From assembly GCF_012273895.1 (NCBI RefSeq), contig NC_052111.1, positions 1,612,001-1,676,000 on the forward strand: 64,000 bases of DNA, in the 5' to 3' direction. The first letter of the stretch is position 1. Each line of letters opens with the position of its first letter. This DNA comes from Zerene cesonia (lineage: Eukaryota > Arthropoda > Insecta > Lepidoptera > Pieridae). A program made the position numbers and the translations under genes. Below the pieces are notes generated by a model. That model made no database searches. It was given only the letters and a program-made list of their open reading frames with translations, and was not told the DNA's origin. Below are positions 1 to 24,054 of the stretch, in pieces.

Positions 1-402
1 CCAATGGTTGAAGTTTAAACTTGAATAGATAAAATGTCACAACTGTCACTGTAAAGTATGTGCTATAAATTGTCACTTTCGTTACAATTTACGCATCACT
101 GAACACCTAAGTATGAAGTATAAAACACTGGTACGAATTAAAAGAATACTTGAGAAATCTTCTTGCTATTGAATTACATGAATATGTTATTAATAATGCA
201 TTTTTTCATAAGGTGTTTATTTCCATTTCCTTAGGGTATAACAATTAAATAAAAAAAATATTATTATTTGTTTAACATTTATATAACGGTTATATAAAAT
301 ATATAATTTACTTGGTAATGGTATATCAAGATATTGACAAAGATCCAAACAAAGGTACTAAAGTACTAATAATGTTAAATAAGTAAACTAATTATAGAAA
401 AA
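1..402. other. Sequence downstream of FAM20B; no gene seen
   Basis: AT-rich sequence holding the probable 3' UTR of the minus-strand FAM20B gene. I see no convincing ORF or repeat, and no strong minus-strand polyadenylation signal that I could place with certainty. Confidence 0.4.
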
Positions 403-2927
403 TCAGAAAATATTTTTAAAAACTTTAGAACTGCCATGTCTTCCTATGCAATATTGAACAGTAGCATAAATTTTTAGCAATCTTCGTTCCACGGCCCTAA
501 AATGTTCTTCTGTTGCTAACATATGGCCTTGGAAAGCTGATAGCATTTTTATTGTTTCTGTCAAACTACCACCTGAGATAATTTCTAGGTGCTGCCAGGT
601 TGATGATGCCATTCTGAAAAAAACTCAAATAATTACTCACTATTGCTTTAAAACATTCCAGTAGGTACTTGAAATAAGGGAAAACACTTTCCAAGAATAG
701 CGGATATAAACAGTATCATATATACTAATACAATTCCATTTGAAAATTCCAAAACATTTAAGAATCTATTTTAAGTGAATTTGGATAAAAATTCCTTACA
801 TGCAGCACTGATAAAGTGGGGCTAATATATCCAGCTCATCAACTGATGGATTACCAAGACCTTTTCCATTGTCCAATAAAATAATTTGATCTTTATACAC
901 TTCATATCTATGCCTGTCACCATTTTGAATGAGAAAGTCAAAAATAGCAACATCAATGAGATTGAGAAGTCTTTTTGTGCTCAATGTCCCTCTTACTTTC
1001 CTGAAATAAGAATGGTTTAATTGTGTAAATATATTATATATTAGGCCTGTGGTTGTGTTTGTGATGTATAGTTATAGGTTTTTTTGGTAACTAAAGATAG
1101 TATTAAATTGATTTATTACACAGGATTTTTTAATAATCACAAGTATGTAACATCTGCAAAAAACACCATTTATTCTTAATTTACTCATGCCAATTTACGG
1201 AATTGATAAAACTTTACCATCAAATTAACTATCTTGAAGGATATGATGTCCCTTCTAATTATCAAGACATTGCCATACACAAATATACCACAACCTTCCA
1301 ATGATCTATAGGTAAATGAAACACAGGCTATCAGTCAAATTCAACAAGATCTATATGGAATAGTCATTCATAATACTACTACTCCGATTTATGCTCCATA
1401 CAAGTGGCAGCAAGCATTTTAACATATGCATTATACCATACTCTTTGATGATATATTCTTCATTCGCAATTATTGTTAATTTGTGTAGTGGTTGTTGTTG
1501 ATTGGCATGGTTTTACCTGGCATACCACATTAGTAACTTATTAATAAAATATGTATTTTACAGTTGCCACCAAGAGTAAATAGCTGCCACAGGTTAGCAA
1601 ATATTTATTGAAAAGCCCAATAATGAGTGTACTTACGTACAAAAATCGTTGTCTGTTTCCCATTCCATTTTTTTGGTACTGTATGATCTCCTCCATGGAG
1701 ACTTATATACTTTAAATGGTTTATCTAAATAGAGTATTGCTGCTCCTTCTACTTGCCCCTTACTGTCAGGACATACGGTTTCATTTACTTTACAATAAAA
1801 GCATTTTCCATAAATGCATAATGCTCCATTATCTATAAAAAAAAATAAAAAGCAACCACTTAGTTGAAGAAAAGGAAATACTTTCTAAAATATTTGATTT
1901 TATTATTATAAGCAAATAAATAAAATGGCAGAATATATGTAAAAGTAGGTTTATAACTAAATATTAACATTCATAATCATCATAATCTTGGTATGAAACT
2001 CATAATAATTTTCTAGTACCTTATTATAATATTACCATTTTTTACCATAGTTCTCCTTAAGCCTGACGTAGCTACTGGTACAATATCCTTATCCAAGTGT
2101 ATGTGTCGTATAACAGATGGTGCAATCCATTTGAAGTTCAAAACCATGGCCAGGTAGTATGCAAACACTTCCGAGTTGTGCCTATCAAAACCCGCATAGA
2201 TATTGCCTTTGATTATATGATCTAAGTTATATCTCTTTGGTTTAAAGAACACTTTCTGTTTACCCTAAAAATTAATTGAGATCATATTGTTAAACTCAAC
2301 TTATGCAGTACATTTATTTTTATATAGTACTTTTATCTTTTGTCGGTTTTCTAGATTAGTTGATGGGCGATTTTTCTACTCTAAACATATAGATCTATCT
2401 AATATAAAACTTACCTCTATGAGGAATAAAAGCTTTAACTGAGTTCCTTTGAGTGCATTATCAACCAACGCTATCTGTGAGGATTGCAAAGCATGTAATA
2501 TCTTACCACCAACACCATTTTCATGTGGGAATAATGACTTATTACTGATCCACTGAAATGTAAGACAAATCATCAAGGTCTAATGTATATTTATTGTGAA
2601 AGGAATTTCACAAATAAAGCTACTTACTTTTTCAGTTTCAACCCAAACAGAAGCTGGATTGTCATTTTTGCTTGAATTAAATGAACTTAATAGTGATTTT
2701 TGTATTTTAATGAACTTTGTGTTTTTATTCTTATATTGGTTTGGCAAATAATTAAGATATTCATATATATCTTTGAAAACACTAGAAGTCAAATCAAATC
2801 TAAGGTTAGGTACGTTGAACTTGGGGGATTTTCGGTCAATTGTGTTAAGAGTATAAAAGAAATAAATATTGAGAATAACAAGGGCAAGCAAAAATACGGA
2901 AAAGCTGAACGCATAGTTTAATGACAT
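403..2927 (-). CDS. FAM20B: Glycosaminoglycan xylosylkinase (FAM20B family), 6 exons, complete
   Basis: Coding exons in transcript order are 2628-2927, 2415-2552, 2036-2264, 1637-1832, 800-1000 and 403-613. All have GT-AG borders and joined phases, giving 424 residues (human FAM20B has about 409). The start at 2927 gives a short cytosolic tail and a hydrophobic segment at about residues 5-25, as expected of a Golgi type II membrane protein. The kinase core is visible: NGDRHRYE with presumed catalytic Asp316, then LLDNGKG with presumed metal-binding Asp331. Cys-rich stretches (CIYGKCFYC, QCC, QYC) match the disulfide pattern of the FAM20 fold. Known family role: phosphorylation of xylose in the tetrasaccharide linker of proteoglycans, which promotes chain extension. 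FAM20A and FAM20C/Fjx1 relatives are alternatives, but the motifs and C-terminus fit FAM20B best. Confidence 0.9.
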
Positions 2928-4165
2928 TGTGTTGTTTCATGAATGTATTTCCATGATCACATTGCAAGCCCTCAGTTAGTTAAATTTAAAAGGTCGCAAA
3001 ATAACTACATATTAAATATATTTATAAAGGATTTTTTAGATGATCATAAACATAATTGAACAATTTATCTCGTGAAATATAATATAATCATATTCACATC
3101 TGTATATGAAGTAAATGTCGTTACGTTATAATGTCGTTTACTTAGACTGTTATTACTTAATATTGTTAAAAAAATTGTCTATTTGTTTTATAACTTAAAT
3201 TCTTCTATTTATAAATTCTAACCTCAAAATGAAAAGGTTATTTTGCTAAGTTGACATTTGTCATTGTCAGATAATATTACCACTTACCAGTGCTCCCAAC
3301 CAATTTTTTTTTATTATAATTAACAACTAACTAAACATTTATACTTAACACAAAACACAATATCAACCTCACTGCTTTTATAACATACAGTATCCGTATT
3401 GTCTAGTACTAGAAATATTTTATTTACAGTGGGTATCTTTTTTGCTTTTTTGTATACAATATAACTTTACCTATAATTTGTACAAGTTTTTTCAGTCTGA
3501 ATATATTTTTCGTGCCTTGGAATATTTAGATACAATTTTTTCTTACATGGAAATTTTCATTAATTGTTACTCGAACAAATAAAAAACTGGAGCAATAATA
3601 CACCCCGAAAGCCCATTCTGCTTTAAAATTTGGGGGAAAAGATGTCAGCTTTCCACTTTTTTACCCTACATACTTATAATACAATAATAGGTAAACCTGA
3701 CCATATTTGAACATTGAACAATTTTTATCAAGAGTATTTGCTATGCAGTACGGTTTTTTTTAACCCTTAAACAATGGTTGGTAATTGTTTTCTAATTGTC
3801 TGTTTTTCTGTTTGCATGTTCGTGAATTACCTAAAATTGCTGAGCAGATTGTGACAAAATTTTATATGTAGACAGATCAATATAGGATATATTTTATTTG
3901 AAAAAAGGGGTAGCTGCTCCATACATTTTAAAGGGGGATAAAAAAGCGAATTTGCGGATGTTGATATGCCAATATGGGTATTATATTAATTTGTAGCTTA
4001 ATAAAGATAGCTTCAAAGTAAGAGCTGAAATAATAAAATTTTCACAATGATCAGAATTTAATACTATTTACAATGATGCTGTAGTTAAATAAAAGTTATG
4101 ATGTTTCCCAGATTTTATTATTCTTTAGGTTAAGACTAAAAAAAAAGAACCACAACAAATTAACT
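2928..4165. other. Intergenic, FAM20B 5' flank to GGCT 3' end
   Basis: AT-rich. It should contain the FAM20B promoter and 5' UTR just above 2927 and the GGCT 3' UTR just below 4166. The stretch 3600-4000 looks like degraded repeat sequence but I cannot name a family. No supported ORF. Confidence 0.4.
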
Positions 4166-5620
4166 TTATTTCATATTTTGTACGGTTGTCGTATTAAACG
4201 GATAACCAAGCTGTTTTCGTAAACTTACAACTGAAATTTGTCCATTTGTGGGAAATGTATAAAGGTATCCTATGTAGTGAGCAGGAATACCGCATTGATA
4301 TGCACCTAATGCTATAACCTAAAAACAATATTGTATAAGAGACAAATACACATTATCATTTCATTATTTCATAATTTTATAAATTTAAGTAACCTGTAAG
4401 TATGTGTTGCTAGGTCGCCTCTCAGGAGGTAAGTTTTCTGAAGAAACCATTGGAGGGTTGTTTATTAGCTGATACGTGCGAGCGCTTACTTCGTGACCCT
4501 CGGGAGTGAGAACTTTTACATACTTTGGATAATATAGACCTCGATGCACACCTTCTTGTCTAGTTCGCAATAAATTAAATTCATAATAAAGAGTAGTGAT
4601 TTCAATTTAATTATGTTATTGTTATGGATAATTTACCAAAATGTTAGGTACTAAAACATGATTAAAGCTATGCAACTTTTGAAATGCACTGTTTTTGTAA
4701 TGATTTCGTTTTAGTATCAATGCAATCAATAAAGCCTCACGGCCTACCTAAATTATTACTGTTATAGGCATGTAAATAATTTAAGTGATTTTTTTTTATT
4801 AGTTTTGCCACTTATTTTTAATGCTAACTACGAATTTCGTACTCCTTGCTGAATAGCTGTCAATTTTTTTTTGTTGAAAAATTGACAGCAAGAAACTTGA
4901 TCGGGCCAAATGGCGTGCCATAGGAGAGACCTACGTCCAGGAGTGGACAGATAAAGGCTGAGAAGAAGAATACTGAATAGCTTATTATGAAAAGTTACCC
5001 ATCTAAAGCTGCAATCTCTCTATTATCAACTGCCCAAATAGCTCCCCACACATCACTTTGAAAATCTTCAGCGATTGTGGCAACTGCTCCACGCCAATTA
5101 GCCGAATATTTATCAAAATCTAATCTGTAATGCTAAATAAACATATAATTATTGCAGTAGATATGAAAAGTTATACTTAGCATTAGGATTGGATAATTTA
5201 ATGTTGGCTATAAGACATTCATACATATAGTTACATACATATTATTCTTTGTTGTTTTGATAACTAAGAAACTGATTTAAGAGGGACCGTGAAAAACACA
5301 GGTTAGGAGTGTGTCAGTCTAGCTTTTATAGTGCGCAGACCATATGAGCTAGACTAACGCACTCATTTAAAATAATCAACGACACGGTTACAAGATCAAG
5401 ATATAGCTATATATAGTATGAGAAGGAAACAAGCTTTGTACCTACTTACCGGTAATTTTGCAGGCATTATAAAAACAGCAGATGGCGAATTTATTCGCAT
5501 TCTTCTATCCAAGAGATTACTGCCGTATGCAAAATATAGAAACTTTCTTTCATGCTGAGATAAATTACAAGTGCTCAGCAGAATGTGATAAATTATCAAA
5601 ATTACTAATATAAGTTGCAT
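4166..5620 (-). CDS. GGCT: Gamma-glutamylcyclotransferase with predicted signal peptide, 4 exons, complete
   Basis: Exons are 5450-5620, 4999-5132, 4394-4559 and 4166-4318; phases join to give 207 residues. The family signature YFAYGSNL lies at about residues 29-36 and forms the loop that binds the gamma-glutamyl group. DGQEGV carries the presumed catalytic Glu104, equivalent to Glu98 of human GGCT (DEQEGV). The rest follows the human enzyme collinearly (LDF, GAVATI, DVWGAIW, then the C-terminal IPAHYI region). Family reaction: gamma-glutamyl amino acid to 5-oxoproline plus free amino acid, part of glutathione turnover. Odd point: residues 1-20 (MQLILVILIIYHILLSTC) are strongly hydrophobic and read as a signal peptide or anchor, whereas human GGCT is cytosolic. 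No Met lies between residue 1 and the YGSNL motif, so this start seems forced unless an upstream exon is missed. Confidence 0.88.
4899..4961 (+). repeat. 3' end of a non-LTR retrotransposon ORF, in GGCT intron 2
   Basis: A 20-residue open stretch ending in TGA reads DRAKWRAIGETYVQ and then EWTDKG. The same C-terminal peptide with changes recurs at 55837-55899 (DRAHWRAMREAYVQ, then QWTSKG). The conserved reading frame and stop in two unrelated places are what a 5'-truncated LINE leaves. The clade is not determined. Confidence 0.6.
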
Positions 5621-6290
5621 TGTCGCGTTACATGTATAAAGATTACAATTGAAATGGTGTAACTAGCATGAACGAATATTACAACTGCGCATAAATTATA
5701 TTTTCATAACAATCGTAATCTAACAATGGCATCGCCGAGACTATTGAAAATATTTCATCTTAGAATTACGTTGTAACAGAGATCTGTACTGGAAGATTTG
5801 AAAATGCGATAGCTGTAGGTACTATTAGTACCTTTCAATACAGTACCTACCAATACAGTATTTATTTATTTATTCAGCTGTGGTTGTACCTCATTATGCT
5901 AAAGCGCCACGTTCAACTAGGAAAATCCTGCAAGCCTACGAGGAAGATATTTTAGTGTACGTAGGTATATATATCTTGACCAACATAAGTTCGTACAGAA
6001 ACGATTTTTTATATATTATTACACAATAACCAAAACATATGTATGTTACATTTACCTTACAAGAATATTTTCGCGCTATGATGCGCAGGTATATAGTATC
6101 ATAGTAGTAATAAAGATAAGCATAGTACAGAACCTCTTGTATACTATTTCGCATCAAACTTTACTGGCTTTATTATAATTTAAAGATTATAAGATGCATT
6201 GTACAAATATTAAATAACATTGTTTGATTTTTAAGTATATTGTCAGAACAATTGAAGGTGTATCATTATTGATTAGTCAGTTGAGATAAT
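5621..6290. other. Intergenic; no gene seen
   Basis: 5' flank of the minus-strand GGCT gene and AT-rich sequence. The only structure noted is a short direct repeat of a CAATACAGTA-type unit near 5835-5865. Confidence 0.4.
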
Positions 6291-6296
6291 CTGTTC

Positions 6297-6490
6297 TTTT
6301 TTATGTCATCGTGGGCAGTAGAGCTGGTGGGTCGCCTGATGGTAAGCGCTACACATGAATATATCGATAGCAGACCTTAGGCCTCTACAAATGGATTGCC
6401 GACTCAAATTGGAAAGGGATTATGAAAGGATTGACGAGAGGAATAAAGGAAAGGACTGGGAAGGATAAGGAAAAGGATACGGGCCTCCGA
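6297..6490 (-). repeat. Poly-A SINE-like element, copy 1 (truncated)
   Basis: Minus-orientation copy of a family seen five times in this window. It shares the diagnostic segments GGTAAGCGCTAC and TGGATTGCCGACTCAAAT and a run of AAGGA-rich sequence. The poly-A end lies at the left (T-rich at 6297). It lacks the head found in copies 3, 4 and 5. Confidence 0.7.
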
Positions 6491-6527
6491 AATTGAATTA
6501 TTTTAACGTTTAAAAAAGATGTTGAAC

Positions 6528-6555
6528 GTATCGATACTATCCATAGTATCGATAC
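6528..6555. repeat. Perfect 13-bp inverted repeat, 2-nt loop
   Basis: Arms 6528-6540 and 6543-6555 are exact reverse complements (GTATCGATACTAT) around CC. Each arm also contains the palindrome GTATCGATAC. Confidence 0.85.
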
Positions 6556-7039
6556 TTACCACTTATATACTCTCCTAAGTCCTAACATAATATATGATGT
6601 GATATACCATCATAGCATTAACAATGTTTCACAGGATTAACTTTATTGAAAATATAATGTCTTTAAAAAAATTTACGATATTGCAGATGCTTAGAGACCT
6701 TAAATTCTTTAGTTTCCATATGTGCTTATCTTTATCAATGTGTTAATAAGCTGACTATGAAGAAAGGCAAAAATGAGCTGAAGCAGTGGGTTGATATTGT
6801 GTTTTGTGTTTGTGTTACTGTTGATGTTTTTTAGAAAAATCAAAAGCCCTGTATAACATTACATGAACACCAACAAAAATGTCACATTTTAATATTGCAC
6901 CTATCTTTGCATATTATGCATAATCTCAATGTGTCTTATAGACTCAGAATATTTAATAAATCATACGTTTCTAGTGACAAGCTGTCAGTGTATTCCCTCC
7001 TTCTTAGGTAAACAGTTTTCAAATCTTGTCAGTAGGCCC

Positions 7040-7439
7040 TGCTAGGCTACATAAACTCACTCTTCTACGATAATGCGCGGAGCCTTATCAAAAACTGAAC
7101 TCAAAATGACTTCGTGCATTGGTAACGATATACTTTGTATATTAAGACGCAGTGCCGCATGCACGCGACAACAAGCACACTTGTTTGTCTCCGATACTAA
7201 CGTGATTACGTCCAATCAGCAGTGTCGTCGCCCTAATTGGGCGCACCCGTTGCGAGGGCGGGCTTTTTTAACAGATAACGCAAACACGCTTTGCGCTCAG
7301 CTCTGGCACTGCCTTGAAGCAACCCTTCGCAGACTGCCCTATTTGCTTTCGATAAGCCTTCATTGTATATTCATCGCTTTTGTCTACGACTTGCTGATGA
7401 TTTGCAATGTGTTTGTTGGTTTTGTGATAAATATGAACG
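7040..7439 (+). promoter_or_regulatory. Candidate promoter and first exon, GC-enriched
   Basis: A locally GC-rich block in AT-rich DNA. It has a CCAAT box (7212-7216), a GC-box-like GGGCGGG (7256-7262) and, at its right edge, ATG AAC G followed by a consensus donor GTGAGT (7440-7445). It could be the 5' end of a plus-strand transcript (coding or non-coding) whose later exons I did not find. The long ORF across it (7073-7453) shows no recognisable protein features and reads through the donor. Confidence 0.25.
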
Positions 7440-7639
7440 GTGAGTATAAATGAAATAAAAAATATGACTTCTAAGAAGAGGAAAAAACAACGTGAGATTT
7501 GTAATAACAAAAAATGGTTTTTCTATGGTTTTAATAGAGCATTCACAAGACAACAAAATTTTAGATATCGACTATTATCAGTAAGAAAAAACTGATTTAA
7601 AACTATATTTAAATTTAATTTATAAATATTGTAACTAAT

Positions 7640-7752
7640 TGAAAAATGAGGAATGACCTTATGCCTCCCTAAATGTTCATGGGCGGTGGTAGCGCTTACC
7701 ATCAGGCGTCCCACCAGCCCCATTGCCAGCTGTGACATAAAAAAAAAAAATC
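7640..7752 (+). repeat. Poly-A SINE-like element, copy 2 (3' end only)
   Basis: Holds the 3' part of the family (AAATGTTCATGGGCGGTGG, GCGCTTACCATCAGGCG, CCCACCAGC) followed by a run of A. The 5' portion is missing, as is usual for reverse-transcribed insertions. Confidence 0.75.
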
Positions 7753-8202
7753 CGCAACAACCCGAACAGAGCCGGTACGAACTATGTCAGCTTGTAAATA
7801 CTGTTGATAATAGCTGAAATTTGTAGTGCAATATTTTAATATGAGTTTTTCAATTATCTTTCATTGCTCGAACAGATTCTAAGGTATGAAATTCACCATT
7901 ATTTCACAGAAAGAATAGAATGATTCTCCAAGTTTGCAGTGGACGACCATTAACAAGATTTAATCGCGGGGTGTGCATGACTGCGGGTTACCTCCATCAA
8001 TCAACGTTGGAAATCTAATAATAATTTCTCTGCACAAACTATTTTATTCAGAAACGGTGAAGAGATCGTTTTAAATAATTGATTTCTGTTTATGATGCAT
8101 AATATAAATAGTTCTTATCTTGTGAAATATGATATTTTTATATTATGATATTATTATATAATATAATAAGATATTTTACTCTTGAAAAATAGATACAGCT
8201 AT

Positions 8203-9116
8203 ATAAGTAAACGACGTATCTAAACATAACATTTCCTTATGACTTATGACTACAAATAAAAAAGTGTCGTATTTGTTACGTTAATATTTTATTAAGAACG
8301 CAACTATGAACAAAGATCGTATTATAAAATTACACTTATTATAAGTATACTGAAATATCAATAATAATAGAATTATATTTACAAGATATATATCGACTAT
8401 TTAAATAATTGTACTGCTAGTACATAGTAATAAGCTATAATCATAATTATTATTAATAATGCTAAGAGATATTAGACAAACGAGATCTATTTCCCCACTC
8501 AGCAATCAAACACTTATCACAGTTTTTATTCATTTACAAGTACTTTAATTTATTTGGTCAATCGTCCATTTGTATCTACAAAGAATTGGAAATTTTATTC
8601 GCTCCCAAAAAAAGTTACAAGGAAAATAGTAATAATTTACACAAAATGCATTTAGGAGATGTGTTGCCATCCTCTACAATATTGCAATCTCAGCAGTCTT
8701 CCACGTGACTCTATACTGAACATAATTGAGATACGATTGTACCATTGAATTGATCCGATTTCCTTAGGGTGTGGGCTATGTATCAGCGGGCACATTGGTA
8801 GGTGTAGTCGGTGTGGGCGATGGACAGCGTGCTGCAGCCAGCGCGGCTGCGTGCCTCCTGGCTTTCAGCCTGAGATCAGCTATGGATGAGGATCTGCATC
8901 GTGCGGCTAAAGCTGCGAGACCCGCGTAGGGAGGGCACAGTGCTGCTGCCGCTGCCGCCGCTGCACTCGCGTACTGTGATCAACGAATCAGTAATAACGT
9001 GCATGAATCATATTTAAATTCTGTGTAATAGCTCTTCAGTATCCTACCAAATAGCTGTACTGCAGGTGTAAACAAAATACACTCAGATGATTTCCAAATC
9101 CGAAATTGGTTATTGA
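8203..9116. repeat. Left copy of 914-bp duplicated block ending at the gap
   Basis: Matches 10117-11030 at a constant offset of 1914 with no indel that I can find and about a dozen substitutions by eye (roughly 1%). The match stops exactly where the N run begins, so this copy looks like the end of one contig whose sequence is repeated at the start of the next. Confidence 0.9.
8776..8973 (-). pseudogene. Second copy of Shox terminal exon (probable assembly duplicate)
   Basis: Same 66-codon terminal exon as 10690-10887, including acceptor AG, OAR motif and stop. I see four base differences from the other copy (at 8853, 8875, 8902 and 8905), all in third codon positions and all synonymous. The exon is intact, so it is not a decayed pseudogene. 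It is labelled this way only because the gene needs one copy and this one is probably an allele or overlap left unmerged at the gap. Confidence 0.75.
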
Positions 9117-10116
9117 NNNNNNNNNNNNNNNNNNNNNNNNNNNNNNNNNNNNNNNNNNNNNNNNNNNNNNNNNNNNNNNNNNNNNNNNNNNNNNNNNNNN
9201 NNNNNNNNNNNNNNNNNNNNNNNNNNNNNNNNNNNNNNNNNNNNNNNNNNNNNNNNNNNNNNNNNNNNNNNNNNNNNNNNNNNNNNNNNNNNNNNNNNNN
9301 NNNNNNNNNNNNNNNNNNNNNNNNNNNNNNNNNNNNNNNNNNNNNNNNNNNNNNNNNNNNNNNNNNNNNNNNNNNNNNNNNNNNNNNNNNNNNNNNNNNN
9401 NNNNNNNNNNNNNNNNNNNNNNNNNNNNNNNNNNNNNNNNNNNNNNNNNNNNNNNNNNNNNNNNNNNNNNNNNNNNNNNNNNNNNNNNNNNNNNNNNNNN
9501 NNNNNNNNNNNNNNNNNNNNNNNNNNNNNNNNNNNNNNNNNNNNNNNNNNNNNNNNNNNNNNNNNNNNNNNNNNNNNNNNNNNNNNNNNNNNNNNNNNNN
9601 NNNNNNNNNNNNNNNNNNNNNNNNNNNNNNNNNNNNNNNNNNNNNNNNNNNNNNNNNNNNNNNNNNNNNNNNNNNNNNNNNNNNNNNNNNNNNNNNNNNN
9701 NNNNNNNNNNNNNNNNNNNNNNNNNNNNNNNNNNNNNNNNNNNNNNNNNNNNNNNNNNNNNNNNNNNNNNNNNNNNNNNNNNNNNNNNNNNNNNNNNNNN
9801 NNNNNNNNNNNNNNNNNNNNNNNNNNNNNNNNNNNNNNNNNNNNNNNNNNNNNNNNNNNNNNNNNNNNNNNNNNNNNNNNNNNNNNNNNNNNNNNNNNNN
9901 NNNNNNNNNNNNNNNNNNNNNNNNNNNNNNNNNNNNNNNNNNNNNNNNNNNNNNNNNNNNNNNNNNNNNNNNNNNNNNNNNNNNNNNNNNNNNNNNNNNN
10001 NNNNNNNNNNNNNNNNNNNNNNNNNNNNNNNNNNNNNNNNNNNNNNNNNNNNNNNNNNNNNNNNNNNNNNNNNNNNNNNNNNNNNNNNNNNNNNNNNNNN
10101 NNNNNNNNNNNNNNNN
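9117..10116. other. Assembly gap, exactly 1000 N
   Basis: The round number indicates a placeholder of unknown true size. Open frames across it are meaningless. Because both flanks carry the same block, the real gap may be zero or negative. Confidence 0.98.
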
Positions 10117-10689
10117 ATAAGTAAACGACGTATCTAAACATAACATTTCCTTATGACTTATGACTACAAATAAAAAAGTGTCGTATTTGTTACGTTAATA
10201 TTTTATTAAGAACGCAACTATGAACAAAGATCGTATTATAAAATTACACTTATTATAAGTATACTGAAATATCAATAATAATAGAATTATATTTACAAGA
10301 TATATATCGACTATTTAAATAATTGTACTGCTAGTACATAGTAATAAGCTATAATCATAATTATTACTAATAATGCTAAGAGATATTAGACAAACGAGAT
10401 CTATTTCCCCACTCAGCAATCAAACACTTATCACAGTTTTTATTCATTTACAAGTACTTTAATTTATTTGGTCAATCGTCCATTTGTATCTACAAAGAAT
10501 TGGAAATTGTATTCGCTCCCAAAAAAAGTTACAAGGAAAATAGTAATAATTTACACAAAATTCATTTAGGAGATGTGTTGCCATCCTCTACAATATTGCA
10601 ATCTCAGCAGTCTTCCACGTGACTCTATACTGAACATAATTGAGATACGATTGTACCATTGAATTGATCCGATTTCCTTAGGGTGTGGG

Positions 10690-23292
<12,603 letters not shown>

Positions 23293-24054
23293 AACCATTA
23301 CTGTAATGCCTAGTGCCTCAGGCACACGTAGACGCGCGCGGCCATGTCTCGACACGGTCTAAAGATCACACTGCAGCAGAGGCGGGATAACGCCCACATC
23401 ACCATAATTCTTCTGCTGCACTAAAATATCAACCCTATTATCGAAAGCTTAGCATAGGAAGCTGTTTGTTTTCATTATGAGGGCGGGCGGCAAACTCCGC
23501 CCTGCAATCGCGCAGGCGCCCTCAAAAGCAGCGCTCACGGAAGGAACATTAAAGTAGCCGCCGGCGAATCATACACGCCTACATTATCATCATTACAATG
23601 ATAATGAATTTTTAAAATGGTCCTTTGTACGGAGTACGTTGAAATGTCATAAAGAATGCAAAAAAGTGTCGATTCAAAATAACCGAAGAAATTTATTCGT
23701 GAAGGTGTACCTTTACCGTGAATAAATGTATAATTCAATGTAAATTGGTGAGTAAGAATTTAACTGCCTTTACAATTTTAAGAAATAATTAAGTATTAAC
23801 TTATTAGTGATAGTTTTGCGGATATCATGTTTCATTAAAATAAAATCTGTTACTGTAGAGGTTGATCATTAAATGCAAATAAAACAATAAAAGTATAGAT
23901 GTAAAATTATTCATTTATCAAATAAAGAAAAACACTACCTATGTAAATTCCTGTACAAAATAAGCTACAATCACGTTATGAATGTTTATCTCGATGTAGC
24001 TCAATGCTAAAATGTAAATAATCCAACATATATAGTCATCTAAAGTACAAACAT
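23293..24054. other. Shox 5' flank and Tom40-like 3' region
   Basis: The part nearest Shox (23293-23560) is GC-rich with GAGGGCGGGCGGC around 23480, and likely holds the promoter and 5' UTR. The remainder is AT-rich, with the probable 3' UTR of the same-strand Tom40-like gene. No supported ORF. Confidence 0.4.

Noticed and set aside
7073..7453. 126-codon plus-strand ORF
   Set aside because: No domain or compositional sign of coding, and it crosses a consensus splice donor.
8980..10146. Long open frames on both strands across the N run
   Set aside because: Artefact of translating N as X; no sequence information.
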